64,000 nucleotides of DNA from Streptomyces sp. M41(2017). Its GTDB lineage: Bacteria; Actinomycetota; Actinomycetes; Streptomycetales; Streptomycetaceae. The notes under the pieces are model-generated. The model did no database searches. It was not told the origin of the DNA and saw only the letters and a list, made by a program, of their open reading frames with translations. The first letter of the stretch is position 1; every line of letters begins with the position of its first letter. This document shows, one piece after another, positions 26,637 to 36,678 of this stretch. The stretch is from the NCBI RefSeq assembly GCF_002078175.1, contig NZ_MWFK01000001.1, positions 3,348,001 through 3,412,000 on the forward strand, given 5' to 3'. The translations under genes were made by a program, and so were the position numbers.

Positions 26637-26822
26637 ATGGCGGCGCTTGCCTGGTTGCTGATTCCGCTTATGGCCGCGATCGGTGCCGGAGTCTGGGGCA
26701 GTTGGGCCGGCCGGAATCGCAAGGCCGCGGGAGACGGCGTGGAGCTCGCTGGATACACACGCTTCCGTGAGGCCATGGAGCGGTCGGACGCCGAGGAGAA
26801 GTCACCCTCCGACGTGCTCTGA
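26637..26822 (+). CDS. Small single-pass membrane protein
   Basis: The 61-residue protein has one N-terminal transmembrane helix (about 2-23), a Trp-Gly-Ser-Trp turn, a short basic patch (GRNRK) and an acidic cytosolic tail. GGGAGGT lies four bases upstream of the ATG. The function is unknown. It precedes the PDZ-Lon protease by 109 bp and may share its transcript. Confidence 0.65.
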   Translation: MAALAWLLIPLMAAIGAGVWGSWAGRNRKAAGDGVELAGYTRFREAMERSDAEEKSPSDVL

Positions 26823-26931
26823 GACCCCTGGGCCACCGCGGCTGCGGCGGGCCCGGCGAACGGCCCCCGACGGCACCCCGTACGGACGGCCCCGACGGTG
26901 CGCCGACAGGACTGTCCCGTACTGTCGTTCC

Positions 26932-28029
26932 ATGCCACGCCGCACCGCGACGATGCTCGCCTCCACTCTGATCCTGATCGCGCTCCTGTGCGCGGGAGTG
27001 TTCATCAAAGTGCCCTACGCGGAGATGTCACCGGGTCCCACGGTGAACACGCTGGGCGATCACGACGGCGAGCCGGTGCTGCAGATCTCCGGGCGCAAGA
27101 CGTACCCGACGACCGGTCACCTCAACATGACCACAGTCCGGGTGACGAGCGCCGACTACAACATGAACCTCGTCGAGGCCGTCTACGGCTGGCTGGCCCA
27201 CGACAACAAGGTCGTGCCGCACGACACGCTGTACCCGGACGGCAAGACCGAGCAGCAGTCGACGCAGGAGAACGCCGAGGAGTTCAGCCAGTCCCAGGAG
27301 AGCGCCAAGGTGGCGGCCCTCAAGGAGCTGGGCATCCCGGTGAAGTCCTGGGTGATCGTCTCCACCGTCCTCAAGGGCTCCCCGGCGGAGGGCCGGCTGC
27401 ACGCCGGTGACGTCATCAAGTCCGTCGACGGCACCGTGGTCAAGGCGCCCGACGACGTCGCGAAGCTCGTCACCAAGCACAAGCCCGGTGACAAGGTCGT
27501 GTTCACGATCGTGCCCGCCAAGGAGCAGGCCGCCGCCGAGAAGGAGCACACGACGGCGACCGCCACCAAGAACGTGACGATCACCACGGCCAGGTCCGAC
27601 GACAAGGGCAGCGACCGTGCCATCGTCGGGATCTCGGCCGGGACCGACCACACGTACCCCTTCACCATCGACATCAAGCTCGCCGACGTCGGCGGCCCGA
27701 GCGCCGGCCTGATGTTCGCCCTCGGCATCGTGGACAAACTCACCCCGGGGAACCTCACCGGTGGCAAGTTCGTGGCCGGCACCGGCACCATCGAGGACGA
27801 CGGCAAGGTCGGCCCCATCGGTGGCATCGAGTTGAAGACAGTCGGCGCGCGCGACAAGGGCGCCCAGTACTTCCTGACGCCGAAGGACAACTGCGCCGCC
27901 GCGGCCAAGGACACCCCGAGCGGGCTCACGCTCGTCAAGGTCAGCACCATCGACGACGCGATGAACGCCCTGAAGGACATCAGCGCGGGCCGGACCTCCG
28001 GCCTGCCGAAGTGCACCACCAAGGGCTGA
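26932..28029 (+). CDS. Membrane-anchored PDZ-Lon-like serine protease
   Basis: The 365-residue protein has an N-terminal signal-anchor helix (about 7-26), then a PDZ domain (about 140-195, LKGSPAEGRLHAGDVIKSVDG) and a C-terminal Lon proteolytic domain. The dyad residues are S257 in GGPSAG and K302 in GGIELKTVGA. It lacks an AAA+ module, so it should act on extracytoplasmic substrates near the membrane. Rv3194c is the mycobacterial match (from memory). A 23-bp terminator follows. Codon use is normal for the window. Confidence 0.9.
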   Translation: MPRRTATMLASTLILIALLCAGVFIKVPYAEMSPGPTVNTLGDHDGEPVLQISGRKTYPTTGHLNMTTVRVTSADYNMNLVEAVYGWLAHDNKVVPHDTLYPDGKTEQQSTQENAEEFSQSQESAKVAALKELGIPVKSWVIVSTVLKGSPAEGRLHAGDVIKSVDGTVVKAPDDVAKLVTKHKPGDKVVFTIVPAKEQAAAEKEHTTATATKNVTITTARSDDKGSDRAIVGISAGTDHTYPFTIDIKLADVGGPSAGLMFALGIVDKLTPGNLTGGKFVAGTGTIEDDGKVGPIGGIELKTVGARDKGAQYFLTPKDNCAAAAKDTPSGLTLVKVSTIDDAMNALKDISAGRTSGLPKCTTKG

Positions 28030-28057
28030 CGGACACGGTCCGCCCGTACGACAGCGC

Positions 28058-28108
28058 CACGACGGAGAGGGGGCGCCCGGAACATCCGGGCGCCCCCTCT
28101 CCGTCGTG
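28058..28108. terminator. Bidirectional terminator, 23-bp perfect stem
   Basis: Positions 28058-28080 pair without mismatch with 28086-28108 around an AACAT loop, between the convergent PDZ-Lon and PPA1309-family genes. Confidence 0.88.
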
Positions 28109-28117
28109 CTGTGCGGA

Positions 28118-28660
28118 TCAGTCGGCGAACGTCGCGGACAGCGCGTCCGCGAGGCCCGGCACCAGGCCCGCGCCCGTGAGGACCTCCGTCGACGCGTCCT
28201 TCTCCCGCAGCCGCAGGGCGGAGTCGCGGGTTCCGTCGCGCAGCACGCCGACCGTCATGCGGACCTCCTGCCGGTCCGGGTGCGCGGCGACCCACTGGGT
28301 GAGCTTCTTGCCGCTGAGGCCTTCCGGTACGGACGCCTCGGCGGACGGCGGCAGCATCAGCCGTTCCACGGTGAGCGCGCAGCCCACCACGGCGTCGGGC
28401 CAGGCGATGGTGCCGAGGAACTCGTCGAGCGGCTTGCCGGCAGGGATCTCGTCCTGCTCGACGGGGGTGAGACCGGTGGTCGCCTGCTCGTCCTCCAGGC
28501 CGAGCTGGCGGGCGAGGCCGGGTTCCTGGGTCCGTAGCCGAGCGGTGTCTACGAGGGCGAAGAGACGGGCGGGCTGGTCCCAGCCGAGGCCGGATGCGTA
28601 CTCGTCGATCTCGAGTACGGCCCGGGTGAGGGGGCTCGCTGCCATGGGAGTGTTGGACAT
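28118..28660 (-). CDS. PPA1309 family protein
   Basis: The 180-residue cytosolic protein matches the actinobacterial PPA1309 family by recognisable segments: LTRAVLEIDEYASGLGWDQPARLFALVDT near the N-terminus, DEFLGTIAWPDAVVGCALTVERL, and DRQEVRMTVGVLRDG. The function is unknown. The ATG is at 28658-28660. It is divergent from the UPF0182 gene across 152 bp. Its companions (PDZ-Lon, UPF0182) are also conserved together in other actinobacteria. Confidence 0.8.
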   Translation of the reverse strand: MSNTPMAASPLTRAVLEIDEYASGLGWDQPARLFALVDTARLRTQEPGLARQLGLEDEQATTGLTPVEQDEIPAGKPLDEFLGTIAWPDAVVGCALTVERLMLPPSAEASVPEGLSGKKLTQWVAAHPDRQEVRMTVGVLRDGTRDSALRLREKDASTEVLTGAGLVPGLADALSATFAD

Positions 28661-28812
28661 GGTCACAATCCTGCCTCGTTCGTACCCGGAAACGGGAACC
28701 GAGTAAAGCGTGAGTAAGTTGCATAGATGAGGCTCCTCGATCACGGAGCCTTACGGACGGCTCTCCAAGTCGGGGGGCCTGACGGATCAACAGCGACTTC
28801 GAGGTGCGCACC

Positions 28813-31803
28813 TTGGCTTTCCAGATGCCGGACCGCGGCGGAGGCCCGACGGGGCCACGGATGAGAGTGGGCCGGCCGTCCCGGCGTGTCCGGACCCTGC
28901 TCATGACACTGGGCGTCCTGGCCGTCCTGGCCATGGCCTTCGTCATGTTCGCGGGGTTCTGGACGGACTGGCTCTGGTACAGATCGGTTCACTACTCGTC
29001 GGTCTTCACCACCACCCTGTGGACCAAGATCGGGCTCTTCTTCGTCTTCGGCCTGCTCATGGCGGCCGCGGTCGGCTTCAACATCTGGCTGGCCCACCGG
29101 CTTCGTCCGCCGCTGAGCGCCATGTCGATGGAGCAGCAGAGCCTCGACCGCTACCGCATGGGCATCGCGCCCTACAAGCGGTGGCTGCTGGTCGGCATCG
29201 TCTCCGTGGTGGGACTGATCGCCGGCGCGTCCGCCTCGGGCCAGTGGCGCACGTGGCTGATGTGGGTGAACGGAGTGCCCTTCCACCAGAAGGACCCCCA
29301 GTTCCACCTCGACGTCTCGTTCTACGCCTTCGACCTGCCCTGGTACCGCTTCCTGCTCGGCTTCGGCTTCGCCGCCGCCGTGCTCTCCCTGATCGCCGCC
29401 GCGCTCACGCACTACCTGTACGGCGGCCTGCGGGTCACCAGCCCGGGCGCGCGCGCCACGGCCGCGGCGACCGGGCACCTCTCGGTGCTCCTCGGCATCT
29501 TCGTGGCCCTGAAGGCGGTCGCCTACTGGCTCGACCGGTACGGCCTCGCGGTGAAGTCGAGCGACTTCAAGGCGACGGGCAACTGGACGGGCCTGCGGTA
29601 CGTCGACGCGAACGCCTATCTGCCGGCCAAGACGATCCTGTTCTGCATCGCCGTCATCTGCGCGCTGCTCTTCTTCGCCACCCTGTGGCGGCGCACCTGG
29701 CAGCTGCCGGTCATCGGCTTCGGCCTGATGGTGCTGTCGGCGATCCTCATCGGCGGGCTGTACCCGGCGATCGTGCAGAAGTTCCAGGTCCAGCCGAACG
29801 AGCAGGCCAAGGAAGCGCCGTACGTCGAGAAGAACCTCAAGGCGACCCGCGAGGCGTACGGGATCGACGGCACCGACGTGAAGGACTACCCGGGATCGAG
29901 CGACACCAAGGACAAGGCCAAGCTCCGGGACGACGCCGACACGGCGGCGAGCATCCGGCTCATGGACCCGAACGTCGTGTCGCCCACGTTCCAGCAGCTC
30001 CAGCAGGTGCGGAACTACTACGGCTTCCCGTCGAACCTGGACGTCGACCGCTACAGCAAGGACGGCAAGGACCAGGACACCGTCATCGGTCTCCGCGAGC
30101 TGAACCTCGCGGGCATCCCGAAGAGCAACTGGATCAACGACCACTTCCGCTACACCCACGGGTACGGCGCGGTCGCGGCCAAGGGCACCACGGCCGACAG
30201 CGAGGGCCGGCCGGTCTTCACCGAGTACAACCTGCCGTCGAGGGGTGACCTCGGCGAGTACCAGCAGCAGATCTACTACGGCGAGAAGACCACCCAGTAC
30301 TCGATCGTCGGCGGTCCCCAGAAGGAGATCGACTACTCCGACGACAGCGGTGAGAAGACCACCAGCTACAAGGGCAAGAGCGGCATCAGCCTCTCCAGCC
30401 CGGTCAACCGCGCCGCGTACGCGGTGGCGTTCGGCGAGCCGCAGATCCTCTACTCGGGCGCGATCGGTGAGGGTTCCCGGATCCTCTACAACCGCACGCC
30501 CAAGGAGCGCGTCGAGGCGGTGGCCCCCTGGCTCACCATCGACGGCGACGCCTACCCGGCCATCGTCAACCACAAGATCCAGTGGATCGTCGACGCGTAC
30601 ACCACGACCAACGGCTATCCGTACGCCTCCCGCACCACCCTCGGCGACACCACGGCGGACTCGCTGACGGCGGCCAACAACCAGCGGGCGGTGGTGGCCC
30701 AGCAGAACCAGGTCAACTACATCCGCAACTCGGTGAAGGCGACCGTCGACGCGTACACCGGCGAGGTCAAGCTCTACCAGTGGGACACCAAGGACCCGGT
30801 CCTGAAGACCTGGATGAAGGCGTTCCCGAACACGGTGAAGGCGAAGGACTCGATCTCGCCGGACCTGATGGCCCATCTGCGGTACCCGCAGGACCTGTTC
30901 AAGGTCCAGCGCGAACTGCTCACCCGCTACCACGTGAAGGACGCGCAGACGTTCCTCAGCGGCAGTGAGGTGTGGCAGGTCCCGGACGACCCGAGCAACA
31001 ACTCGGGCAGTGCCGTGCCGCCGTACTACCTCAGCATGAAGCTGCCGGGGGAGACGTCACAGGCGTTCTCGCTCACGACGACGATGACACCGAACGGCCG
31101 GGACAACCTCGCCGCGTTCATGTCCGTCGACGCCGAGGCGGGCACACCGGACTACGGCAAGATCAGCATCCTGAAACTGCCGACGGGCAAAACCGTCGAC
31201 GGACCGAAACGGGTGCAGAGCCAGTTCAACTCCGAACCGTCCATCGCCGAGTCCATCAGCCTTCTCGAACGCGGCGATTCCAAGGTGGAGTACGGCAACC
31301 TCCTGACGGTGCCCCTCGACGGCGGACTCCTGTACGTGGAACCCGTGTACGTCCGCGGTGGCGACCTCAAGTACCCGCTGCTGCGCAAGGTGTTGGTCAC
31401 CTACGGAGGCAGCACGGCCTTCGAGAGCACGCTGGACCAGGCGCTCAACAAGGTCTTCGGGGCCGAGAGTTCGACCCAGCCACCACCGGACGAGAACCCC
31501 ACGAAACCGCCGACGTCGAGCAACCCGACGGTGCAGGCCGCTCTGGACGACGCCCAGAAGGCCTTCGACCAGGGCCAGGAAGCCCTCAAGAAGGGCGACT
31601 GGCAGGCGTACGGGGAGGCGCAGAAGGATCTGGAGGACGCGCTGAAGAAGGCCGAGGACGCGCAGAACAAGGCGGACAAGGCCGGCAGCGGCGGCTCCGG
31701 CTCCGACAAGAGCACGGACAAGGGCTCCGACAAGAACGCCGACAAGAAGAGCAGTCCGAGCGGCGGCCCCAGCAGCAGTCCGAGCAGCGACAAGAGCTCC
31801 TGA
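28813..31803 (+). CDS. UPF0182 family large membrane protein
   Basis: The 996-residue protein has about seven transmembrane helices in the first 330 residues (for example 33-57, 78-100, 123-143, 176-200, 221-240, 277-297, 305-325). A roughly 600-residue extracytoplasmic domain follows, with [12 protein letters not shown] and [16 protein letters not shown] near its end. The tail is a Ser/Lys/Asp low-complexity stretch. The function is unknown; Rv3193c is the mycobacterial member. I chose the TTG at 28813 because GAGGTG lies seven bases upstream; an ATG at 28825 is the alternative. It ends just before the first initiator tRNA. Confidence 0.85.
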   Translation: MAFQMPDRGGGPTGPRMRVGRPSRRVRTLLMTLGVLAVLAMAFVMFAGFWTDWLWYRSVHYSSVFTTTLWTKIGLFFVFGLLMAAAVGFNIWLAHRLRPPLSAMSMEQQSLDRYRMGIAPYKRWLLVGIVSVVGLIAGASASGQWRTWLMWVNGVPFHQKDPQFHLDVSFYAFDLPWYRFLLGFGFAAAVLSLIAAALTHYLYGGLRVTSPGARATAAATGHLSVLLGIFVALKAVAYWLDRYGLAVKSSDFKATGNWTGLRYVDANAYLPAKTILFCIAVICALLFFATLWRRTWQLPVIGFGLMVLSAILIGGLYPAIVQKFQVQPNEQAKEAPYVEKNLKATREAYGIDGTDVKDYPGSSDTKDKAKLRDDADTAASIRLMDPNVVSPTFQQLQQVRNYYGFPSNLDVDRYSKDGKDQDTVIGLRELNLAGIPKSNWINDHFRYTHGYGAVAAKGTTADSEGRPVFTEYNLPSRGDLGEYQQQIYYGEKTTQYSIVGGPQKEIDYSDDSGEKTTSYKGKSGISLSSPVNRAAYAVAFGEPQILYSGAIGEGSRILYNRTPKERVEAVAPWLTIDGDAYPAIVNHKIQWIVDAYTTTNGYPYASRTTLGDTTADSLTAANNQRAVVAQQNQVNYIRNSVKATVDAYTGEVKLYQWDTKDPVLKTWMKAFPNTVKAKDSISPDLMAHLRYPQDLFKVQRELLTRYHVKDAQTFLSGSEVWQVPDDPSNNSGSAVPPYYLSMKLPGETSQAFSLTTTMTPNGRDNLAAFMSVDAEAGTPDYGKISILKLPTGKTVDGPKRVQSQFNSEPSIAESISLLERGDSKVEYGNLLTVPLDGGLLYVEPVYVRGGDLKYPLLRKVLVTYGGSTAFESTLDQALNKVFGAESSTQPPPDENPTKPPTSSNPTVQAALDDAQKAFDQGQEALKKGDWQAYGEAQKDLEDALKKAEDAQNKADKAGSGGSGSDKSTDKGSDKNADKKSSPSGGPSSSPSSDKSS

Positions 31804-31855
31804 AGTAGCTGGTCAGGGGCCCACTCCGCGCCGTGGTACGGTTGCAACACAACGG

Positions 31856-31929
31856 CGCGGGGTGGAGCAGCTCGGTAGCTCGCTGGGCTCATAACCCAGA
31901 GGTCGCAGGTTCAAATCCTGTCCCCGCTA
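31856..31929 (+). tRNA. tRNA-fMet(CAU), initiator, copy 1
   Basis: A 74-nt cloverleaf without encoded CCA has anticodon CAU in the loop CTCATAA. It is an initiator: position 1 (C) does not pair with position 72 (T), and the anticodon stem has three consecutive G-C pairs (GGG/CCC). The T-arm is GGTTCAAATCC. A possible -10 (TACGGT) lies at 31837-31842. Confidence 0.95.
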
Positions 31930-31936
31930 CTGAAGT

Positions 31937-31973
31937 CGAAGGCCCGGATCCAGTTCATGGATCCGGGCCTTCG
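31937..31973 (+). terminator. Terminator after tRNA-fMet copy 1
   Basis: A 16-bp perfect stem (31937-31952 with 31958-31973) and GTTCA loop begin eight bases after the tRNA. Confidence 0.85.
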
Positions 31974-32158
31974 GCGTGTGTGACGCCACGCCGAGGCGCA
32001 CGCGGTGACCTGCCGACTCCCAGGAAGTGCTGCGCCGTACGTGGGGAGTTGAGGGATCTGTGTTTCACTTGTCTCTCTGTGGGCATGTCGACAAAACGCT
32101 GAAGTGACCTCACTGGCTGCGGTATACCAGGTGTACCCAGGTTGCAGGTGGTGCGACG

Positions 32159-34009
32159 ATGGACGTTATGGGGGACAAGGCAACTCTGTTGGATACAGGG
32201 CGGTTTGCGCAGCCTGCCGACTTTGAGCAGCCTGCGGATCTCACGCAGCCTTCCGACCGGGACGAAACCGGTGAGGCCGCCGAGGAGGCGCGCCAGTGGT
32301 CGGCGGCACAGGCCGGCGACGTCGAGGCGATGAGCGTCCTCGGGGCCATGCTGCTGCGCCGGGGTGATCTCGACGCGGCCGAGCCCCAGTTGCGCGCGGC
32401 GACCGCCGCGGGCGACCGGGCCGCGGCCAACAACCTGGGTGTCCTCCTGCATCAGCGCGGGTACGCCGACGAGGCCGCCGGATGGTGGCGGATCGCCGCC
32501 GTCGCGGGCAGCGCGGCCGCGGCACACGCACTCGGCCGGCACCACCGCGAGCGCGGTGACGAGCCGGCCGCCGAGTACTGGCTGCGCCAGTCCGCCGAAC
32601 AGGGCCACGCACTGGGGGCGTACGCGCTCGCCGACCTCCTGGAGCACCGCAGTGACGTGGGCGCCGAGCAGTGGATGCGATCCGCCGCGGAGCGCGGGCA
32701 CCGCGAGGCCGCCTACCGGCTGGCGCGCTCGCTCGACCGCAAGGCCCTGGAATCGGGCCAGGCCGTGGCGGACAACGGTGTCATCGGCGCTGCGGGCGAG
32801 GACGCCGAGCAGTGGTACCGGCAGGCCGCTGCGCGCGGCCACCGCCGTGCCGCTTTGCATCTCGGCGCCATCCTGGAGAAGCGGGGCCACCTCAAGGAGG
32901 CCGGGCGCTGGTACCTGACGTCCGCGAAGGACGGCGAGGCGCGGGCCGCCTGCGCCCTCGGATTCCTGCTGCGCGACGCCGGGGACACCGAGAGCGCCGC
33001 CGTGTGGTGGCTCCGGGCCGCCCAGGACGGCGACGGCAACGCCGCCAACGCGCTGGGTGCCCTGCACGCCGAGCGCGGGGAGACGCAGACCGCCGAGCGC
33101 TGGTACCGCGCCGCGATGGACGCGGGCGACGTGAACGGCGCGTACAACCTCGCGCTGCTCTGCGTGGAGCAGGGCCGGACCGCGCAGGCCGAACAGTGGT
33201 ACCGGCGGGCCGCCTACGCCGGTCACCGCGAGGCCGCCAACGCGCTGGCGATCCTGCTGCTCCAGGTCGGCGACGCGGCCGGGGCGGAGCCCTGGTTCTC
33301 CAAGGCCGCGGAGGCCGGCAGCGTGGACGCCGCGTTCAACCTCGGCATCCTGCACGCCGGACGCGCGACCGACAGCGACGACGCCGCCGCCCTGCGGTGG
33401 TACGAGCGGGCGGCCGCGGCCGGACACACGGAGGCCGCGCTCCAGGTCGCCATCGCGCGGCTGCGGGAGGGCGACGAGCGGGCGGCCGAGCGGCATCTGC
33501 GCAGTGCGGCCGGAGGGGGCAGCGCCGAAGCCGCGTACCGGCTCGCCGCCGTGCTCGACGCCCGCCGGCCGCCTGCGCCCGCGCACGAACTGGGCGAGCC
33601 CACGCAGGAGAAGAGCGAGTGCGAGGAGTGGTACGAGCGGGCCGCGTCCCAGGGGCACCGGCGGGCCCAGGTGCGGGTCGGGATGCTGGCCGCGGCGCGC
33701 GGTGACGTGGTGGAGGCGGCCCGCTGGTACCGCGAGGCCGCGGAGGCGGGCTCGCGCAACGGCGCGTTCAACCTCGGGCTGCTGCTGGCCCGCGAGGGCA
33801 GCGAGCCGGAGGCGGCGCTGTGGTGGACCCGGGCGGCCGACGCCGGTCACGGCCGGGCAGCGCTCCGGCTGGCGCTCGTGTACGCGCGCCGCGGGGAACT
33901 CGCCGAGGGTCAGCGCTGGGCCGACCGCGCGGTGTCCCTGGGTCCTGCCGAGGTCGCCGAGCGCGCGGCCCGGCTGCGGGACGCGCTGCGGGAGGAACTG
34001 TCGGCCTGA
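32159..34009 (+). CDS. Sel1/TPR-repeat protein
   Basis: The 616-residue protein is built almost entirely of about 14-16 helical repeats of 34-36 residues. The recurring core is A-x-x-W-Y/W-R-x-A-A-x-x-G-x-x-x-A-A-x-x-L-G, typical of Sel1-like TPR solenoids (residues about 45-605). No signal peptide or enzyme domain is visible, so it is presumably a cytosolic scaffold. The N-terminal 45 residues are acidic. Start choice is uncertain: ATG 32159 or ATG 32168. It is enclosed between two identical initiator tRNA genes. Confidence 0.85.
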   Translation: MDVMGDKATLLDTGRFAQPADFEQPADLTQPSDRDETGEAAEEARQWSAAQAGDVEAMSVLGAMLLRRGDLDAAEPQLRAATAAGDRAAANNLGVLLHQRGYADEAAGWWRIAAVAGSAAAAHALGRHHRERGDEPAAEYWLRQSAEQGHALGAYALADLLEHRSDVGAEQWMRSAAERGHREAAYRLARSLDRKALESGQAVADNGVIGAAGEDAEQWYRQAAARGHRRAALHLGAILEKRGHLKEAGRWYLTSAKDGEARAACALGFLLRDAGDTESAAVWWLRAAQDGDGNAANALGALHAERGETQTAERWYRAAMDAGDVNGAYNLALLCVEQGRTAQAEQWYRRAAYAGHREAANALAILLLQVGDAAGAEPWFSKAAEAGSVDAAFNLGILHAGRATDSDDAAALRWYERAAAAGHTEAALQVAIARLREGDERAAERHLRSAAGGGSAEAAYRLAAVLDARRPPAPAHELGEPTQEKSECEEWYERAASQGHRRAQVRVGMLAAARGDVVEAARWYREAAEAGSRNGAFNLGLLLAREGSEPEAALWWTRAADAGHGRAALRLALVYARRGELAEGQRWADRAVSLGPAEVAERAARLRDALREELSA

Positions 34010-34040
34010 GGCGGCGCGCCCGAGAGCGCACGCGCGGTCC

Positions 34041-34079
34041 GTCGCAGCTCCCTCGTCGGTTCCGGAGGGGAGCTGCGAC
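34041..34079 (+). terminator. Probable terminator of the Sel1/TPR gene
   Basis: GTCGCAGCTCCC (34041-34052) pairs with GGGAGCTGCGAC (34068-34079), 12 pairs, in the 242-bp gap before the second tRNA. No T-tract is present. Confidence 0.6.
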
Positions 34080-34209
34080 GGGAGCTGTGACGGCCCCTGT
34101 GACGCCGCAGCAGTCTGCCCGGCCGAGGGGTGAGGCCAGCGCGGTGCCGGTCCCCGAGCGCCCTGTTCCGCTGCGGCGCCCGGCCTTCGCCGCCCTCCGG
34201 ACAAGTGAT

Positions 34210-34239
34210 TTGCACTGGTCCACAACGGTGACGTACTGT
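34210..34239 (+). promoter_or_regulatory. Promoter of tRNA-fMet copy 2
   Basis: TTGCAC (34210-34215) and TACTGT (34234-34239) are separated by 18 bases. The start would lie about 6 bases before the mature tRNA end. Confidence 0.65.
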
Positions 34240-34251
34240 TCATTTCATCGA

Positions 34252-34325
34252 CGCGGGGTGGAGCAGCTCGGTAGCTCGCTGGGCTCATAACCCAGAGGTC
34301 GCAGGTTCAAATCCTGTCCCCGCTA
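34252..34325 (+). tRNA. tRNA-fMet(CAU), initiator, copy 2
   Basis: This copy is identical in all 74 bases to the one at 31856-31929, including the C1-T72 mismatch and the GGG/CCC anticodon stem. Identity continues six bases beyond the tRNA, giving an 80-bp exact direct repeat (31856-31935 and 34252-34331). Confidence 0.95.
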
Positions 34326-34332
34326 CTGAAGG

Positions 34333-34368
34333 CCGAGGGCCGGAATCCGAAAGGGTTCCGGCCCTCGG
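34333..34368 (+). terminator. Terminator after tRNA-fMet copy 2
   Basis: A 13-bp stem (34333-34345 with 34356-34368) is followed by TGTTTT. Confidence 0.85.
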
Positions 34369-34471
34369 TGTTTTCGCGCCCCGTGCGACCGGCGCGCGAA
34401 GGGCGACCTGTTCGACCCGCGCGGCGTTCTCCGGTGGCGGAGGTCTCGTCGACGGCTGACCGATGGACGGC

Positions 34472-34508
34472 CGAAAGCCCCGGCACGCCAGGCGTGCCGG
34501 GGCTTTCG
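34472..34508 (-). terminator. Terminator of the Fur-family gene
   Basis: Positions 34472-34487 pair with 34493-34508 (16 bp), with CGAAAG/CTTTCG at the base giving a T-rich end on the minus strand. Confidence 0.8.
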
Positions 34509-34534
34509 TACGGCTGTGGCTCCGGGTGGCCGTA

Positions 34535-34951
34535 TTACGCCGCCGCACAGTTCGGGCAGACGCCGCGGTACGTCATCTCGACACCCGACACCGTGAAGCC
34601 GAAGCGCTCGGTGTCCGGGAGGTCGCCGAGCGGGTCGCCGCTCGGGTGGACGTCACGGATCGCGCCGCACTGGGCGCAGACCAGGTGGTGGTGGGGGCGA
34701 TGCGCGTTCGGGTCGTACCGCTTCGCGCGCTTGTCGGTGGCGACCTCCAGCACCTCGCCCAGGGAGACCAGCTCACCCAGCGTGTTGTAGACGGTCGCCC
34801 GGGAGATCTCGGGCAGCTTGGCCACGGCCCGGGCGTGCACCTCGTCGGCCGTCAGGTGGACGTGGTCGCCGTCGAGCACCTCGGCCACGACACGCCGCTG
34901 CGATGTCATCCGCCAGCCACGTCCGCGCAGTCGTTCCAACAGGTCACTCAT
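34535..34951 (-). CDS. Fur-family peroxide-responsive repressor (CatR-like)
   Basis: The 138-residue protein has a winged-helix N-domain (about 1-75, MTSQRRVVAEVL and ISRATVYNTLGEL) and a C-terminal metal domain. The regulatory His-rich stretch is RPHHHLVC. The structural zinc site is C92-x2-C95 and C132-x2-C135. Fur-family regulators divergently placed from a monofunctional catalase, as here, act as H2O2 sensors. In Streptomyces this pairing is that of CatR with the major catalase, so it probably represses katA and itself. Distinguishing it from Zur or Nur needs metal and operator data. Confidence 0.85.
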   Translation of the reverse strand: MSDLLERLRGRGWRMTSQRRVVAEVLDGDHVHLTADEVHARAVAKLPEISRATVYNTLGELVSLGEVLEVATDKRAKRYDPNAHRPHHHLVCAQCGAIRDVHPSGDPLGDLPDTERFGFTVSGVEMTYRGVCPNCAAA

Positions 34952-34995
34952 ACAGATCAGCCTAACAGCAGGTGAACCAGATCCCGAATGGGTGT

Positions 34996-35039
34996 GACTT
35001 TGGAAGGTGAATCGACTTGGACAAAGTCCAATGTAGGAT
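34996..35039. promoter_or_regulatory. Candidate Fur-family operator and catalase promoter
   Basis: TTGGAC-AAA-GTCCAA (35017-35031) is a perfect 6+6 palindrome. GACTTTG (34996-35002) is repeated in inverted orientation as CAAAGTC (35022-35028). The palindrome sits just upstream of TAGGAT (35034-35039), a plausible catalase -10, so binding would occlude RNA polymerase. Confidence 0.55.
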
Positions 35040-35093
35040 CGAATCGATAGAGGCTGGGGAGTCGGACCGGCCCGGATGACGCTGGAGGCGCAC

Positions 35094-36545
35094 GTGACGC
35101 AGGGACCGCTGACGACGGAGGCCGGAGCGCCGGTCGCCGACAACCAGAACAGTGAGACAGCGGGTGCCGGCGGCCCCGTTCTCGTCCAGGACCAGCTCCT
35201 GCTGGAGAAGCTCGCGCACTTCAACCGCGAGCGCATTCCGGAGCGCGTCGTCCACGCGCGCGGTGCCGGCGCGTACGGCACGTTCACGCTGACCCGTGAC
35301 GTCTCGCGGTGGACGCGGGCGGCGTTCCTCTCCGAGGTGGGCAAGCGGACCGAGACGTTCCTGCGCTTCTCCACCGTGGCCGGAAACCTCGGCTCGGCGG
35401 ACGCTGTGCGCGACCCCCGCGGCTTCGCGCTGAAGTTCTACACCGAGGAGGGCAATTACGACCTCGTCGGCAACAACACCCCGGTGTTCTTCATCAAGGA
35501 CGCCGTCAAGTTCCCGGACTTCATCCACACGCAGAAGCGCGACCCGTACACGGGCTCCCAGGAGGCCGACAACGTGTGGGACTTCTGGGGTCTGAGCCCG
35601 GAGAGCACCCACCAGGTGACCTGGCTCTTCGGAGACCGCGGCATTCCCGCCTCCTACCGCCACCTGAACGGCTACGGCTCGCACACCTACCAGTGGAACA
35701 ACGCGGCCGGCGAGGTCTTCTGGGTCAAGTACCACTTCAAGACCGATCAGGGCATCAGGAACCTCACGACCGAGGAAGCGGTCCGTCTGTCCGGCGTGGA
35801 CCCCGACTCGCACCAGCGCGACCTGCGCGAGGCCATCGAGCGCGGCGACTTCCCGTCCTGGACCGTGCAGGTGCAGATCATGCCCGCGGCCGAGGCGGCG
35901 ACGTACCGCTTCAACCCGTTCGACCTCACCAAGGTGTGGCCGCACGAGGACTACCCGCCCGTCGAGATCGGCCGGCTGGAGCTGAACCGCAACCCGCAGA
36001 ACGTGTTCGCCGAGGTCGAGCAGAGCGTCTTCTCGCCGGCCCACTTCGTCCCGGGTATCGGGCCCTCGCCCGACAAGATGCTCCAGGGGCGGCTGTTCGC
36101 CTACGGGGACGCGCACCGCTACCGCGTCGGCATCAACGCCGGCCACCTGCCGGTGAACCGCCCGCACGCCACGGAGGCCCGCACCCACGCGCGCGACGGC
36201 GCGCTGTACGACGGCCGTCACGACGGGGCGAAGAACTACGAGCCCAACAGCTTCGGCGGCCCCGTCCAGACGGACCAGCCGCTGTGGCAGCCTGTCCCGG
36301 TCGACGGGCGCACCGGGAACAGCGCGGCCCCGGCGCACGCCGAGGACGACGACTTCGTGCAGGCGGGCGACCTCTACCGGCTGATGTCCGAGGGCGAGAA
36401 GGAGCGGCTGATCGCGAACCTGGCGGGCTTCATCGCCAAGGTCTCCCGCGACGACATCGCCGAGCGGGCCGTGCGCAACTTCCGCCTGGCGGACGGTGAC
36501 TTCGGCAAGCGGCTGGACGCCGCGGTCCAGGCCCTCCGCGGCTGA
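35094..36545 (+). CDS. katA: Monofunctional heme catalase
   Basis: The 483-residue clade-3-size catalase has the catalytic His in [12 protein letters not shown], the active-site Asn in [12 protein letters not shown], and the proximal heme Tyr in [14 protein letters not shown]. It decomposes H2O2 in the cytosol. I chose the GTG at 35094 because GGAGG lies five bases upstream; an ATG at 35076 would add six residues. It is divergent from the Fur-family gene and ends before a 12-bp hairpin at 36568-36610. Confidence 0.93.
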   Translation: MTQGPLTTEAGAPVADNQNSETAGAGGPVLVQDQLLLEKLAHFNRERIPERVVHARGAGAYGTFTLTRDVSRWTRAAFLSEVGKRTETFLRFSTVAGNLGSADAVRDPRGFALKFYTEEGNYDLVGNNTPVFFIKDAVKFPDFIHTQKRDPYTGSQEADNVWDFWGLSPESTHQVTWLFGDRGIPASYRHLNGYGSHTYQWNNAAGEVFWVKYHFKTDQGIRNLTTEEAVRLSGVDPDSHQRDLREAIERGDFPSWTVQVQIMPAAEAATYRFNPFDLTKVWPHEDYPPVEIGRLELNRNPQNVFAEVEQSVFSPAHFVPGIGPSPDKMLQGRLFAYGDAHRYRVGINAGHLPVNRPHATEARTHARDGALYDGRHDGAKNYEPNSFGGPVQTDQPLWQPVPVDGRTGNSAAPAHAEDDDFVQAGDLYRLMSEGEKERLIANLAGFIAKVSRDDIAERAVRNFRLADGDFGKRLDAAVQALRG

Positions 36546-36567
36546 CGGCCGGTCCTTGCCATGGGCG

Positions 36568-36610
36568 GCGGGCCGGAACCCCGGGGGTGAGTCCCGGAGT
36601 TCCGGCCCGC
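36568..36610 (+). terminator. Catalase terminator
   Basis: GCGGGCCGGAAC (36568-36579) pairs with GTTCCGGCCCGC (36599-36610), 12 bp. Confidence 0.75.
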
Positions 36611-36621
36611 TCGTGTCGCGT

Positions 36622-36676
36622 CGTACGGGACGTGCCCACCCCGCACGGGTCAGGCGGGGCGGGCACGTCCCGTACG
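36622..36676. terminator. Long imperfect hairpin before the CBS gene end
   Basis: Positions 36622-36644 pair with 36654-36676 (22 of 23 positions, one A-C mismatch). It lies between the convergent catalase and CBS genes and can terminate the latter. Confidence 0.78.
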
Positions 36677-36678
36677 GG

